A stretch of 64,000 nucleotides of DNA, from NCBI GenBank assembly GCA_001270045.2, contig DF970689.1, positions 227,483 to 291,482 on the forward strand. Direction: 5' to 3'. Numbering within the stretch: the first letter of the stretch is position 1; every line of letters begins with the position of its first letter. The stretch is from Bacteroidales bacterium 6E. Its GTDB lineage: Bacteria > Bacteroidota > Bacteroidia > Bacteroidales > Prolixibacteraceae. The notes beneath the pieces are model-generated. The model was not told where the DNA came from and made no database searches. It saw nothing but the letters and a program-made list of their open reading frames with translations. Below are positions 27,850-36,277 of this stretch, piece by piece. A program made the translations under genes and the position numbers.

Positions 27850-28878
27850 ATGGTCAATTGGGGAATCATAGGTGTCGGAAATGTGACAGAACTCAAAAGC
27901 GGTCCAGCCTTTAACAAGGTACCCGGATCTCGTATAGTTGCCGTCATGAGGCGCAACCTCAGCAAAGCGGAAGATTATGCAAAAAGGCATCAGGTACCGA
28001 AATTTTATGGAGATGCAGATGAGCTGATCCTCGATCCCGAGGTGACGGCAGTTTACGTTGCTACCCCACCCTACATGCATGCCGAATATGCAATCCGAGC
28101 CATGCAGGCTGGCAAACCGGTGTATGTCGAAAAGCCCATGGCATTGAATTATTCAGAATGCAAAAAAATGCTCAAGGTTTCGGAAGAAACCGGAATGCCG
28201 CTTTTCTTTGCCTATTATCGGAGAACCTTACCGGCCTTCCTGAAAGTGAAAGAGTTGATTGATACCGGAGAAATCGGGCAACCCCGGACGGTTGAGATCA
28301 GGTTGATCAGGGAAGCCCGTGAACGGAATCTTTCTCCAGAAGAAATGAGCTGGCATGTGAATCCTGAAATTGCGGGAGCAGGCCATTTTTTTGATTTGGC
28401 TTCCCATCAGTTCGACTACCTCGACTTCTTGTTTGGTCCTGTGGCTGAAGTGAAAGGCATTGCCGTAAACCAGGCTGGCCTTTATCCTGCCGAAGATACC
28501 ATCACCGGATCATTTTCCTTTGAAAGCGGCGTTATTGGAACCGGCACATGGAATTTTGATGCTCCAAAGGCAGCCTTTTGCGATACCATTACCATAATCG
28601 GAGAGTACGGAATCATTACCATTCCGACATTTCTACATACGGAAGTGGTCATGCAAAACAGGCAAGGCATCCACAAATACAGGTTCCAGAATCCCGAAAA
28701 CATACAGCATTTACTGATAGAACAGATTGTCAATGCCATAGAAAAGGGTACGCCATGTGCCAGCACAGGTGAATCAGCCGCCCGGACCAGTGCAGTCCTG
28801 GATGAGATGGTGAAAAACTATTATGGCAAATCGACCCGGGAACAGCGAAGAAAAGGAAGCTGCCGAATCAATCTTTGA
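27850..28878 (+). CDS. Cytoplasmic Gfo/Idh/MocA oxidoreductase
   Basis: The protein has 342 residues without a signal peptide, unlike the other two members in this island. The Rossmann motif is WGIIGVGNVTE at the N-terminus, and the catalytic lysine is in VEKPMALN near 95-102. The C-terminal sheet domain contains GAGHFFDLASHQFDYLDFLFG near 175-195, with the usual aspartate and histidine. It could interconvert a keto- and hydroxy-sugar acid, for instance to feed the mannonate/gluconate pool. It lies 34 bases after the LarA homologue and 43 bases before pdxB in the same transcript. The substrate is unknown. Confidence 0.9.
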   Translation: MVNWGIIGVGNVTELKSGPAFNKVPGSRIVAVMRRNLSKAEDYAKRHQVPKFYGDADELILDPEVTAVYVATPPYMHAEYAIRAMQAGKPVYVEKPMALNYSECKKMLKVSEETGMPLFFAYYRRTLPAFLKVKELIDTGEIGQPRTVEIRLIREARERNLSPEEMSWHVNPEIAGAGHFFDLASHQFDYLDFLFGPVAEVKGIAVNQAGLYPAEDTITGSFSFESGVIGTGTWNFDAPKAAFCDTITIIGEYGIITIPTFLHTEVVMQNRQGIHKYRFQNPENIQHLLIEQIVNAIEKGTPCASTGESAARTSAVLDEMVKNYYGKSTREQRRKGSCRINL

Positions 28879-28921
28879 TAAAGACGGAAACACTAAGGTG
28901 GAAGATTACTAGAAAAGAGGA

Positions 28922-30064
28922 ATGAAAATAATTATTGACAATAAGATACCCTATATAAAAGGGGCCTTGGAACCCTTTGCGGAGGTGATTTACATACCAG
29001 GGGCCAAGACTACTCCGGAAGTGGTTGCCGATGCTGATGCCCTTATAACCAGAACACGAACCATCTGTAATGAATCCCTGTTAAAGAATTCAAATGTCAG
29101 GATGATCGCCACTGCCACCATCGGGTATGACCATATCGATACAGCCTATTGTGAAAAGGCAGGAATTCAGTGGACCAATGCCCCGGGATGCAACGCAACG
29201 AGTGTGGAACAATACATTGCTGCAGCCTTATTCTCTTGGGCACTCCGTCACAGGATAAAATTGAGGGAAAAGACAATCGGAGTTGTGGGTGCTGGAAATG
29301 TGGGATCAAAAGTTGTCCGGTTTTGTGGAATCCTGGGAATGAAGGTGCTGGTTAACGACCCACCCAGGGAAAGGAATGAGGGGCCTGAAGGATTTGTTTC
29401 CCTGCAAACCATCCGAGAGAAAGCCGACATTATCTCCTTTCACGTTCCGCTTACCATGGATGGCCAGGACGCGACTTACCATATGGTGGACGAATCCTTT
29501 TTGACAGGAATGCAAAAACAACCCCTTCTGATTAATTCATGCCGTGGAGAAGTATTTGATACACAGGCAGTCAAAACCGCGTATCGGAAAGGTAAAGTTT
29601 CAGGTTTGATTATCGATTGCTGGGAGAATGAGCCAGACATAGATCGCGAACTTTTGGGTATTTGCTTTCTGGCAACCCCGCATATTGCAGGTTATTCAAA
29701 AGACGGCAAGGCCAATGGCACCATGATGAGCGTCAGGGCAATCAGCCGTCATTTCAAGCTCGGTATCGACAACTGGCAACCCGGCAATATAGAAATGCCT
29801 GATCATACTTTAATCGACATCAATGGGTCTCGGCGGGATAATGAATCCATTCTTGCCGAGGCTGTCCTGTCGACCTATGATATTGAAACCGATGATGAAA
29901 ACCTTCGGAAGAATCCGGGTGCCTTTGAAAAATGGAGGGAAGATTATCCGGTCAGGAGAGAATTCCCGACCTACACGGTAAAAGTCGCCCAGGTTTCGGA
30001 AAATGCCGTAAGAATGCTGAAAGAAGCAGGATTCGAGATCATGATCCAGGATGAAGGTCGTTAA
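28922..30064 (+). CDS. pdxB: Erythronate-4-phosphate dehydrogenase PdxB
   Basis: PdxB oxidises 4-phospho-D-erythronate to 2-oxo-3-hydroxy-4-phosphobutanoate in DXP-independent pyridoxal 5'-phosphate synthesis. The 380-residue protein has the D-2-hydroxyacid dehydrogenase plan: KIIIDNKIPYIKGAL at the start, TATIGYDHIDTAY near 62-74, Rossmann GVVGAGNVGSKV near 121-132, the catalytic region INSCRGEVFD, the glutamate in WENEPDID, and the histidine in TPHIAGYS. The C-terminal ~90 residues are the PdxB dimerisation domain, missing from ordinary hydroxyacid dehydrogenases. Its position directly before gnd is unusual; 4-phosphoerythronate inhibits 6-phosphogluconate dehydrogenase, so it may protect that step. 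Confidence 0.92.
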   Translation: MKIIIDNKIPYIKGALEPFAEVIYIPGAKTTPEVVADADALITRTRTICNESLLKNSNVRMIATATIGYDHIDTAYCEKAGIQWTNAPGCNATSVEQYIAAALFSWALRHRIKLREKTIGVVGAGNVGSKVVRFCGILGMKVLVNDPPRERNEGPEGFVSLQTIREKADIISFHVPLTMDGQDATYHMVDESFLTGMQKQPLLINSCRGEVFDTQAVKTAYRKGKVSGLIIDCWENEPDIDRELLGICFLATPHIAGYSKDGKANGTMMSVRAISRHFKLGIDNWQPGNIEMPDHTLIDINGSRRDNESILAEAVLSTYDIETDDENLRKNPGAFEKWREDYPVRREFPTYTVKVAQVSENAVRMLKEAGFEIMIQDEGR

Positions 30065-30114
30065 GATCCGGACTTAATATTTTGAATGAACATTAAAAAA
30101 GTAATTATAAAGAC

Positions 30115-31569
30115 ATGAAAAAATTAGCAGACATTGGATTGATCGGTTTGGCCGTCATGGGCGAAAACCTGGTATTGAACATGGAAAGCAAAGGATTTAC
30201 GGTTGCAGTCTATAACCGCACCGTATCGAAAGTGGATGACTTCATCCATGGCCGGGGGGCCGGAAAGAAGTTCATCGGTGCCAAAAGCATCGAAGAATTG
30301 GTTGCCTCGCTTGAACGGCCCAGGAAAGTCATGATGCTCGTCAAGGCCGGTAAACCGGTTGACGATTTTATTGAATTGCTGATCCCTCACCTCGAACAGG
30401 GAGATATCATCATTGATGGTGGCAACTCCCACTTTCCTGATTCGATTCGCCGGACAAAATATGTCGAAAGCAAGGGTCTTCTTTACATCGGGACAGGCGT
30501 TTCCGGTGGAGAGGAAGGAGCCTTGTTGGGGCCATCCATGATGCCTGGAGGTTCTCCTGAAGCCTGGCCCCATGTCAAGGAAATTTTTCAGGCTGTGGCT
30601 GCCAAAGTTGACGACGGGACGCCTTGTTGTGACTGGGTAGGCGAAGATGGTGCCGGCCATTTCGTGAAAATGGTACACAATGGCATTGAATATGGCGATA
30701 TGCAGATCATCAATGAGGCATACCATCTTATGAAGGATCTTTTGGGGATGACCGCAGATGAACAGCACGAGATCTTCAAAAAGTGGAATACCGAAGAACT
30801 TGACAGCTACCTGATTGAGATTACCCGGGACATTCTCGCATTTAAAGATTCAGACGGTGAACCCTTGGTTGAAAAAATTCTGGATACAGCAGGACAAAAA
30901 GGCACCGGTAAATGGACCGGTGTTGCCGCTCTCGACCTGGGCATACCGCTTACCCTGATTGGTGAATCAGTATTCTCTCGTTGCCTGTCTGCCCAAAAAG
31001 ACCTGAGGGTACAGGCCTCCAAAGTGATAAATGGGCCTGCAATACCTTTTACCGGAGATAAAGCCCAATTTGTGGAAGACCTGAAAATGGCATTGTACGG
31101 AGCCAAAATCATTTCCTATGCGCAGGGATATAACCTCATGATGGAAGCGGCAAAGGAATACAAATGGAACCTTAATTACGGAGGCATAGCGCTGATGTGG
31201 AGAGGTGGTTGTATCATCCGCTCCGCTTTCCTGGGAGATATCAAAAAGGCGTTCGACAAGAATCCCGAATTACCTAACCTTTTGCTGGATCCCTTCTTCA
31301 AACAAAAGGTTGAAGCCGCCCAGGAAGGCTGGCGCAGGGTTTGTGCCACTGCACTTACACATGGTATACCAGTACCTGCTCTCACATCAGCCCTTTGCTA
31401 TTTCGACGGTTTCCGAAGTGAAAGGCTTCCCGCCAATTTGCTGCAGGCACAACGCGACTATTTCGGGGCACACATGTATGAACGGATTGACAAACCCAGA
31501 GGTGAATTCTTCCATACCAACTGGACAGGCCGCGGTGGAGACACGGCATCTTCAACTTATGTGGTTTAA
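30115..31569 (+). CDS. gnd: 6-phosphogluconate dehydrogenase, decarboxylating
   Basis: Gnd oxidises and decarboxylates 6-phosphogluconate to ribulose 5-phosphate, with NADP+ or NAD+. The 484-residue protein is close to the long (E. coli-like) class at about 470. The cofactor motif is GLIGLAVMGENL near 8-19, and catalytic K185 lies in GAGHFVKMVHNGIEYGD, with E192 as the partner acid. The C-terminal domain ends with the expected FHTNWTGRGG tail. It is the last gene of the sugar-acid operon, 50 bases after pdxB, and is followed by a terminator hairpin. Its genetic link to a mannonate oxidoreductase and a LarA homologue is the basis of the pathway proposed in the findings. Confidence 0.98.
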   Translation: MKKLADIGLIGLAVMGENLVLNMESKGFTVAVYNRTVSKVDDFIHGRGAGKKFIGAKSIEELVASLERPRKVMMLVKAGKPVDDFIELLIPHLEQGDIIIDGGNSHFPDSIRRTKYVESKGLLYIGTGVSGGEEGALLGPSMMPGGSPEAWPHVKEIFQAVAAKVDDGTPCCDWVGEDGAGHFVKMVHNGIEYGDMQIINEAYHLMKDLLGMTADEQHEIFKKWNTEELDSYLIEITRDILAFKDSDGEPLVEKILDTAGQKGTGKWTGVAALDLGIPLTLIGESVFSRCLSAQKDLRVQASKVINGPAIPFTGDKAQFVEDLKMALYGAKIISYAQGYNLMMEAAKEYKWNLNYGGIALMWRGGCIIRSAFLGDIKKAFDKNPELPNLLLDPFFKQKVEAAQEGWRRVCATALTHGIPVPALTSALCYFDGFRSERLPANLLQAQRDYFGAHMYERIDKPRGEFFHTNWTGRGGDTASSTYVV

Positions 31570-31592
31570 AATTTGATAATAAATATTTTACG

Positions 31593-31620
31593 AAAGGCCG
31601 GGCGTATCCGGCCTTTCTTG
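31593..31620 (+). terminator. Terminator of the sugar-acid operon
   Basis: AAAGGCCGG (31593-31601) pairs perfectly with CCGGCCTTT (31608-31616) around a 6-base loop. The downstream T-run is weak (TTTCTTG), so efficiency may be partial. It lies 24 bases after gnd. Confidence 0.75.
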
Positions 31621-31694
31621 TATCATTTCCCCTTTTCGGAAACCGAAATGGCCATTTTTTTATCCATGATTATCCGACCAATCTTTCGATTCGG

Positions 31695-31702
31695 TATATT
31701 TG
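31695..31702 (+). promoter_or_regulatory. Candidate -7 box (TATATTTG) for the T9SS cargo gene
   Basis: TATATTTG matches TAnnTTTG, but no TTTG lies at -33. A start near 31709 would give a leader of about 45 bases and rules out the longer frame beginning at 31700. Confidence 0.42.
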
Positions 31703-31753
31703 AGACCAAATGTGAGACGCTTTAGTATTGAATCCAATTTAAAGACCTTCAAA

Positions 31754-33931
31754 ATGAAAAATACTTTTCTAATGATATTGGGGCTTATAATGATCTCATT
31801 TGGGCGAATTTCGGCGCAAAATCCGCCCAATCCCAGCTTCGAATCATGGACCGCCTCCGAGAATTACATCCTTCTTCCAACCAGCTGGTACGGCACCAAT
31901 ATCAATTACCTGAATACCATCAAATATATCGGGGTAACCCAGGAGTCTAACCAGCCGTATGACGGAAGTTATTATGCCCGTTTAAAGTCCGGATCAATAA
32001 CTGTTTTTGGCACAACCTATAAGCTTCCGGGAGGCTTAACCCTTTCGGATCTCTATTATGCCACCGGGGCATCCCAGTTCAAGGAACCCAAAATCAAGGC
32101 AGGGGTTCCATACACCGGAAGGCCAACCAGACTTAAGGGATTTCATCGATATACCCGTGTCAACAATGATTCATTCTATATATCGGTACTTCTTTCAAAA
32201 TGGAATGTAAACAAAAGAGACACCATCGGATATGGAAGGATCATCGGATCGGCCAATGTCAGCAATTGGACCCAATTTGAAGTACCCATTGAATATCGTA
32301 GCAGCACAAATCCTGACACTGTCAATATCATTATGATGAGTTCTCCGGTCTTTTCCCAGAATGACCTTTCGAAAGTGCAGGTCGGGAGCACACTCGATGT
32401 TGACAAGTTAGAATTCATCATGGTCGATTATTTTGACGTCGATTTTGTCACTTCAGGAAATCCATGTACTGGTGGGACTCTGACTTTTACTGGAACAAGC
32501 GAAAATGTACCCGCCCAGTCATGGGAATGGAAAGTCAATGGGCAGGCAGCCGGAACAGGAAATACCCTTACTTATACCTTTCCCGAAGTATCTGTTGCAA
32601 CCCAATTCGCTGTTTCCCTGAAAGGAACCAGTGCGAGTCTGGGCAGTGACGAAATCACCAAAAACATAACTATCTATCCAAAACCCAATATCACCATTTC
32701 ACCTCAAGATCCCTTCATCTGTCCGGGAACAAGTGTGACCCTGACCGCAAGCGGTGGAACTTCTTATTCCTGGAATACATCAGGAAGTGGCGCCCAAATA
32801 ACCGTAAGCCCGAAAGAATATACATTATATGAGGTAATCGGAACTGATGCATTTGGCTGCGTCAATACGGCTTCTTCGATGATTTTCTATCACAAGCTGG
32901 ATACAACAAGAACCACGGCAAGTTTCTGCAGTAACGGCAGCTATGATTTTTTTGGCGCTGAACTCACAGAGGCAGGCGTTTATTACCACAACCTTACCTC
33001 TGTGCTGAAAGGTTGTGACAGCACCATTGTCTTGACTTTGAGTGCCATTCCAGCCCCTTCAGCGGAAATTGAAGCTTCGGCATTATCGGTATGTGAAGGA
33101 TCGCAAGTTACACTTTCCGCCACGGAAGGGTATACCTCATATGACTGGGGACTAGGTGCAACAACCACTTCATTAATCACTTTCACTCCTGAAAATACCC
33201 AAAAACATTACCTGACCGTCACTGCATCAAATGGATGTTCAGCATCTGATTCCATACTGATCGAAGTAAATTCACCTTCATTAACGACTGAGAGTTTCGC
33301 CATATGCTCGGGCGACAGTCTGGAGATCTTTGGCAATTGGGAAAAAGCATCCGGCGAGTATACCGAGGTATTCAGTAACATCAATGGATGCGACAGCACG
33401 GTTACGGTGACACTTGTTGTTCATGAATTACCCGAAGTGTTTGATGTTACCGGAGGGGGCAATTATTCACCAACTCAACAAGGACAGCCTGTGTACCTAT
33501 CGGGAAGTGAGACAAGAATCAGTTATCATCTAATGAAAGAAGGAGAAGTTGTAGCAACACTTGAGGGAACAGGTACAGAGCTGGATTTTGGAATTCAGGG
33601 AACCGGCGATTATACCGTTTGGGCTGAAAATCCGGAAACAGATTGTTCCGTCATGATGACGGGATCAGCCATAGTCAGGCTTGTAGTGAGTGTCGATGTT
33701 ATTGACGGACAAAAAATTGAGGTATTCCCTAATCCAGTAAAAGACTTTGTTTATATCTCTGTTCCAGTGGCATCAGATCTCAGGATCATATCTTCTACAG
33801 GGCAAATCCTGATACAGATACCAAATTTCACAAGTACTCAGATAAATCTTGAACATCTGGATCCAGGACTGTATTTTGTGGAAGTCAAAACAAAACGGCA
33901 ACCAACAATGAAAAAGATACTGAAATTGTAA
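31754..33931 (+). CDS. Secreted multidomain protein with T9SS C-terminal sorting domain
   Basis: The protein has 725 residues. The signal peptide ends FGRISAQ (first ~21 residues). Residues ~22-230 are a beta-rich module opening NPSFESWTASENY that resembles the putative carbohydrate metabolism domain (PCMD) of Bacteroidota. Then come several Ig/PKD-like units and two copies of a ~40-residue repeat beginning CSNGSYDFFG and CSGDSLEIFG and ending GCDSTIVLTL and GCDSTVTVTL. The last ~75 residues are a type A T9SS sorting domain (IEVFPNPVKDFVYI, then GLYFVEVKT). It should cross the outer membrane by type IX secretion and be anchored or released outside. The start at 31754 follows the promoter and gives a clean signal peptide. 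Ligand unknown. Confidence 0.88.
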   Translation: MKNTFLMILGLIMISFGRISAQNPPNPSFESWTASENYILLPTSWYGTNINYLNTIKYIGVTQESNQPYDGSYYARLKSGSITVFGTTYKLPGGLTLSDLYYATGASQFKEPKIKAGVPYTGRPTRLKGFHRYTRVNNDSFYISVLLSKWNVNKRDTIGYGRIIGSANVSNWTQFEVPIEYRSSTNPDTVNIIMMSSPVFSQNDLSKVQVGSTLDVDKLEFIMVDYFDVDFVTSGNPCTGGTLTFTGTSENVPAQSWEWKVNGQAAGTGNTLTYTFPEVSVATQFAVSLKGTSASLGSDEITKNITIYPKPNITISPQDPFICPGTSVTLTASGGTSYSWNTSGSGAQITVSPKEYTLYEVIGTDAFGCVNTASSMIFYHKLDTTRTTASFCSNGSYDFFGAELTEAGVYYHNLTSVLKGCDSTIVLTLSAIPAPSAEIEASALSVCEGSQVTLSATEGYTSYDWGLGATTTSLITFTPENTQKHYLTVTASNGCSASDSILIEVNSPSLTTESFAICSGDSLEIFGNWEKASGEYTEVFSNINGCDSTVTVTLVVHELPEVFDVTGGGNYSPTQQGQPVYLSGSETRISYHLMKEGEVVATLEGTGTELDFGIQGTGDYTVWAENPETDCSVMMTGSAIVRLVVSVDVIDGQKIEVFPNPVKDFVYISVPVASDLRIISSTGQILIQIPNFTSTQINLEHLDPGLYFVEVKTKRQPTMKKILKL

Positions 33932-33950
33932 TAAATATTATAATCCAGAT

Positions 33951-33982
33951 AAACAACCCGGACCAGTTCCGGGTTTGTTTTT
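33951..33982 (+). terminator. Rho-independent terminator after the T9SS cargo gene
   Basis: AACCCGGA (33955-33962) pairs with TCCGGGTT (33968-33975); AAAC before and GTTT after can extend the stem with one bulge. A T-rich tail follows. It separates the cargo gene from the TonB receptor gene, whose ATG is at 34011. Confidence 0.82.
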
Positions 33983-34010
33983 GATATTGTATTTCAAATT
34001 CAACTGTTAT

Positions 34011-36254
34011 ATGAAAGTTCTGCTTCTATTCATCAATATTCTGCTGGTTTGCCAACTGTCCGGACAAAAAGCCGTGACAGGCATTGTTAAGGATGGCCAA
34101 ACGGGAGAGCCAATCTCCTATGCCCTTGTTACTGTTGGTGCCAATAAGTCCTATACAGGCTCTGACGGCCGTTTCGCATTACCATACGAACAAGGGGATT
34201 CAGTAATTTCAGTTGTTGCCTCCTTTTACTTGCCAATGGAAGTTGCTGTACCAACGGCAGAAATACAATTGCATATTTTTTTATATCCCAATGAACAGAA
34301 CATTGAAGCAATAACGGTTTCGGCCAACCGAATTGAAAGCCGCTTGCTAAACAGTACTTCTGGTATCAGTTTGCTAACGCCCGGACAGATTGAACGAAAC
34401 TCTCCCGTGGCATTGGAACCTTCACTGAATCAGGTTCCGGGTGTGTATATGCATTCCGGATCATTCAACACAAACAGGATAACCATTCGTGGAATTGGCA
34501 GTCGTTCTGCCTATGGTACAAGCAAAATAAGGGCATATCTTGATGAGATTCCCCTGACATCGGGAGACGGGCAAACGACTCTTGAAGACCTCAGCACACA
34601 GGCTTTTTCACAAGTAGAGATTGTCCGTGGCCCCACTTCGGGGATCCATGGATCGGGCTTGGGTGGTGCTATAATTCTGAAGACACTTCCCGGAAGCGAA
34701 TCAATGAAGGTTTCAGCCCAGTTTGTCTCCGCCTCATATGGAACGCATAAAGAAGGCATTTCCTTTAGTGCAAACGGGAAAAGTTCGTCACACCTGGTAA
34801 TCACAGATTTTCTATATAGCGATGGATATCGCGAAAACAACCAGTACAATCGCAGCAACCTGTTTACATACAACCAATTCATGCTCGGCGATAATAACAA
34901 GCTAACCGTTCTGTTCGATTTTATCGATTTAAAAGCCTTTATCCCCAGTTCCATCGATCTGGCAACTTACAAGGAAAATCCGGAAAAAGCTGCCTCAAAC
35001 TGGGCAGCAATCAAAGGGAATGAGGATGTCAGAAAAATCCGTGGGGCAGCAAGTTATAGTCATTTTGTTACCGAAAAGACACAATTGGTCACCACTGCAA
35101 CCATTGCCCATTCAAAAAATATCGAACTCCGTCCTTTCAATCTGCTAACCGAAAAAAACTTATCACTTAGTGGCAGGATATCACTCAAGGTAAAGGGCAG
35201 GCATACCGAATGGCATTCAGGACTGGAAGCATTCAGGGAGGGATACAATTGGGAAACCTTCCGCAACCAGAGCGTTCATCCTGCCAATATTCTGAGCGAG
35301 AACCGTGAAATCAGGTTTTGGAGCAACCTTTTCAGTCAGTTAAGATGGCAGGTTAAGCCTCACCTCACAGTTGAACCTGGAATAAACCTGAACCACACCC
35401 AATATAATTATACAGACATATACACCGATGATGGCGATGCATCAGGAAAGAGGGTATTTCCACTCATACTTTCTCCCCGACTGGGAATCAACTTCCAACA
35501 TACCGAAAGAAATGCCATTTATGCAGTGATCAGCCACGGATTTTCATCACCAACCTTGCAGGAGACACTGCAACCCGACGGACAGGTAAATCCCGAGATT
35601 AAGCCCGAAACAGGCTGGAATATAGAATTGGGATGGCGTGGAAAATTGGCCCAAAACAAACTGTATTATGACCTTGCACTTTACCAGATGAGAATCGAGA
35701 ACCTTTTGGTGGCACGACGCAAAGGAGAAGATGCATTTGTTGGGGTCAATGCCGGCAAGACTGTCCACAATGGTATTGAGTTCGACCTCAGGTACTTTGC
35801 CACGCCAATTCGCAATATCAGATGGAATGTCTATTCGAACGGCACTGTAGCAAAATACTTGTTTAAGGATTTTACGGATCTTGAAAATGATTATTCTGGC
35901 AATAAACTTACAGGTGTTCCTTCCCTTGTCCTGAACAATGGTCTGGAAATCAAGACCAATAAAGGCTGGACAGGAAACCTCAGCCACCGGTATTCTGGAA
36001 AACTTCCGCTGAATGATGCCAACTCCCTTTATTCAGAATCATTTAACCTTTTCAATTTCAGGATTGCCAAATCTTTTGATTGGATGGGACTCAACTGGAA
36101 CGCCAGCGGGACAGTACAAAATGTCCTTGACACAAGGTATGCATCCATGTACCTTATCAATGCGCCCTCTTTCGGTGGTTCCCAACCACGTTACTATTAT
36201 CCCGGTTTACCACGTAACTATATGCTAACCATACAGATTACATACATCAGGTAA
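34011..36254 (+). CDS. TonB-dependent outer-membrane receptor
   Basis: The protein has 747 residues with a signal peptide ending CQLSGQ. Residues ~20-100 are a CarboxypepD_reg-like domain (VTGIVKDGQTGEPISYALV), common before the plug in Bacteroidota receptors. The plug follows (ITVSANRIESRLLNSTSGIS, then NRITIRGIGSRSAYG, then VEIVRGPTSGIHGSGLGGAI) and then a ~520-residue barrel ending LTIQITYIR. The short alternative start at 33975 lies within the upstream terminator, so I use 34011. No SusD partner is present, which argues against a polysaccharide SusC role and for iron, cofactor or metal uptake. No Fur-like site could be recognised. It is convergent with the antiporter gene, 23 bases apart. 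Confidence 0.93.
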   Translation: MKVLLLFINILLVCQLSGQKAVTGIVKDGQTGEPISYALVTVGANKSYTGSDGRFALPYEQGDSVISVVASFYLPMEVAVPTAEIQLHIFLYPNEQNIEAITVSANRIESRLLNSTSGISLLTPGQIERNSPVALEPSLNQVPGVYMHSGSFNTNRITIRGIGSRSAYGTSKIRAYLDEIPLTSGDGQTTLEDLSTQAFSQVEIVRGPTSGIHGSGLGGAIILKTLPGSESMKVSAQFVSASYGTHKEGISFSANGKSSSHLVITDFLYSDGYRENNQYNRSNLFTYNQFMLGDNNKLTVLFDFIDLKAFIPSSIDLATYKENPEKAASNWAAIKGNEDVRKIRGAASYSHFVTEKTQLVTTATIAHSKNIELRPFNLLTEKNLSLSGRISLKVKGRHTEWHSGLEAFREGYNWETFRNQSVHPANILSENREIRFWSNLFSQLRWQVKPHLTVEPGINLNHTQYNYTDIYTDDGDASGKRVFPLILSPRLGINFQHTERNAIYAVISHGFSSPTLQETLQPDGQVNPEIKPETGWNIELGWRGKLAQNKLYYDLALYQMRIENLLVARRKGEDAFVGVNAGKTVHNGIEFDLRYFATPIRNIRWNVYSNGTVAKYLFKDFTDLENDYSGNKLTGVPSLVLNNGLEIKTNKGWTGNLSHRYSGKLPLNDANSLYSESFNLFNFRIAKSFDWMGLNWNASGTVQNVLDTRYASMYLINAPSFGGSQPRYYYPGLPRNYMLTIQITYIR

Positions 36255-36277
36255 TGATAGGCGTGAGCAAAAATTCA

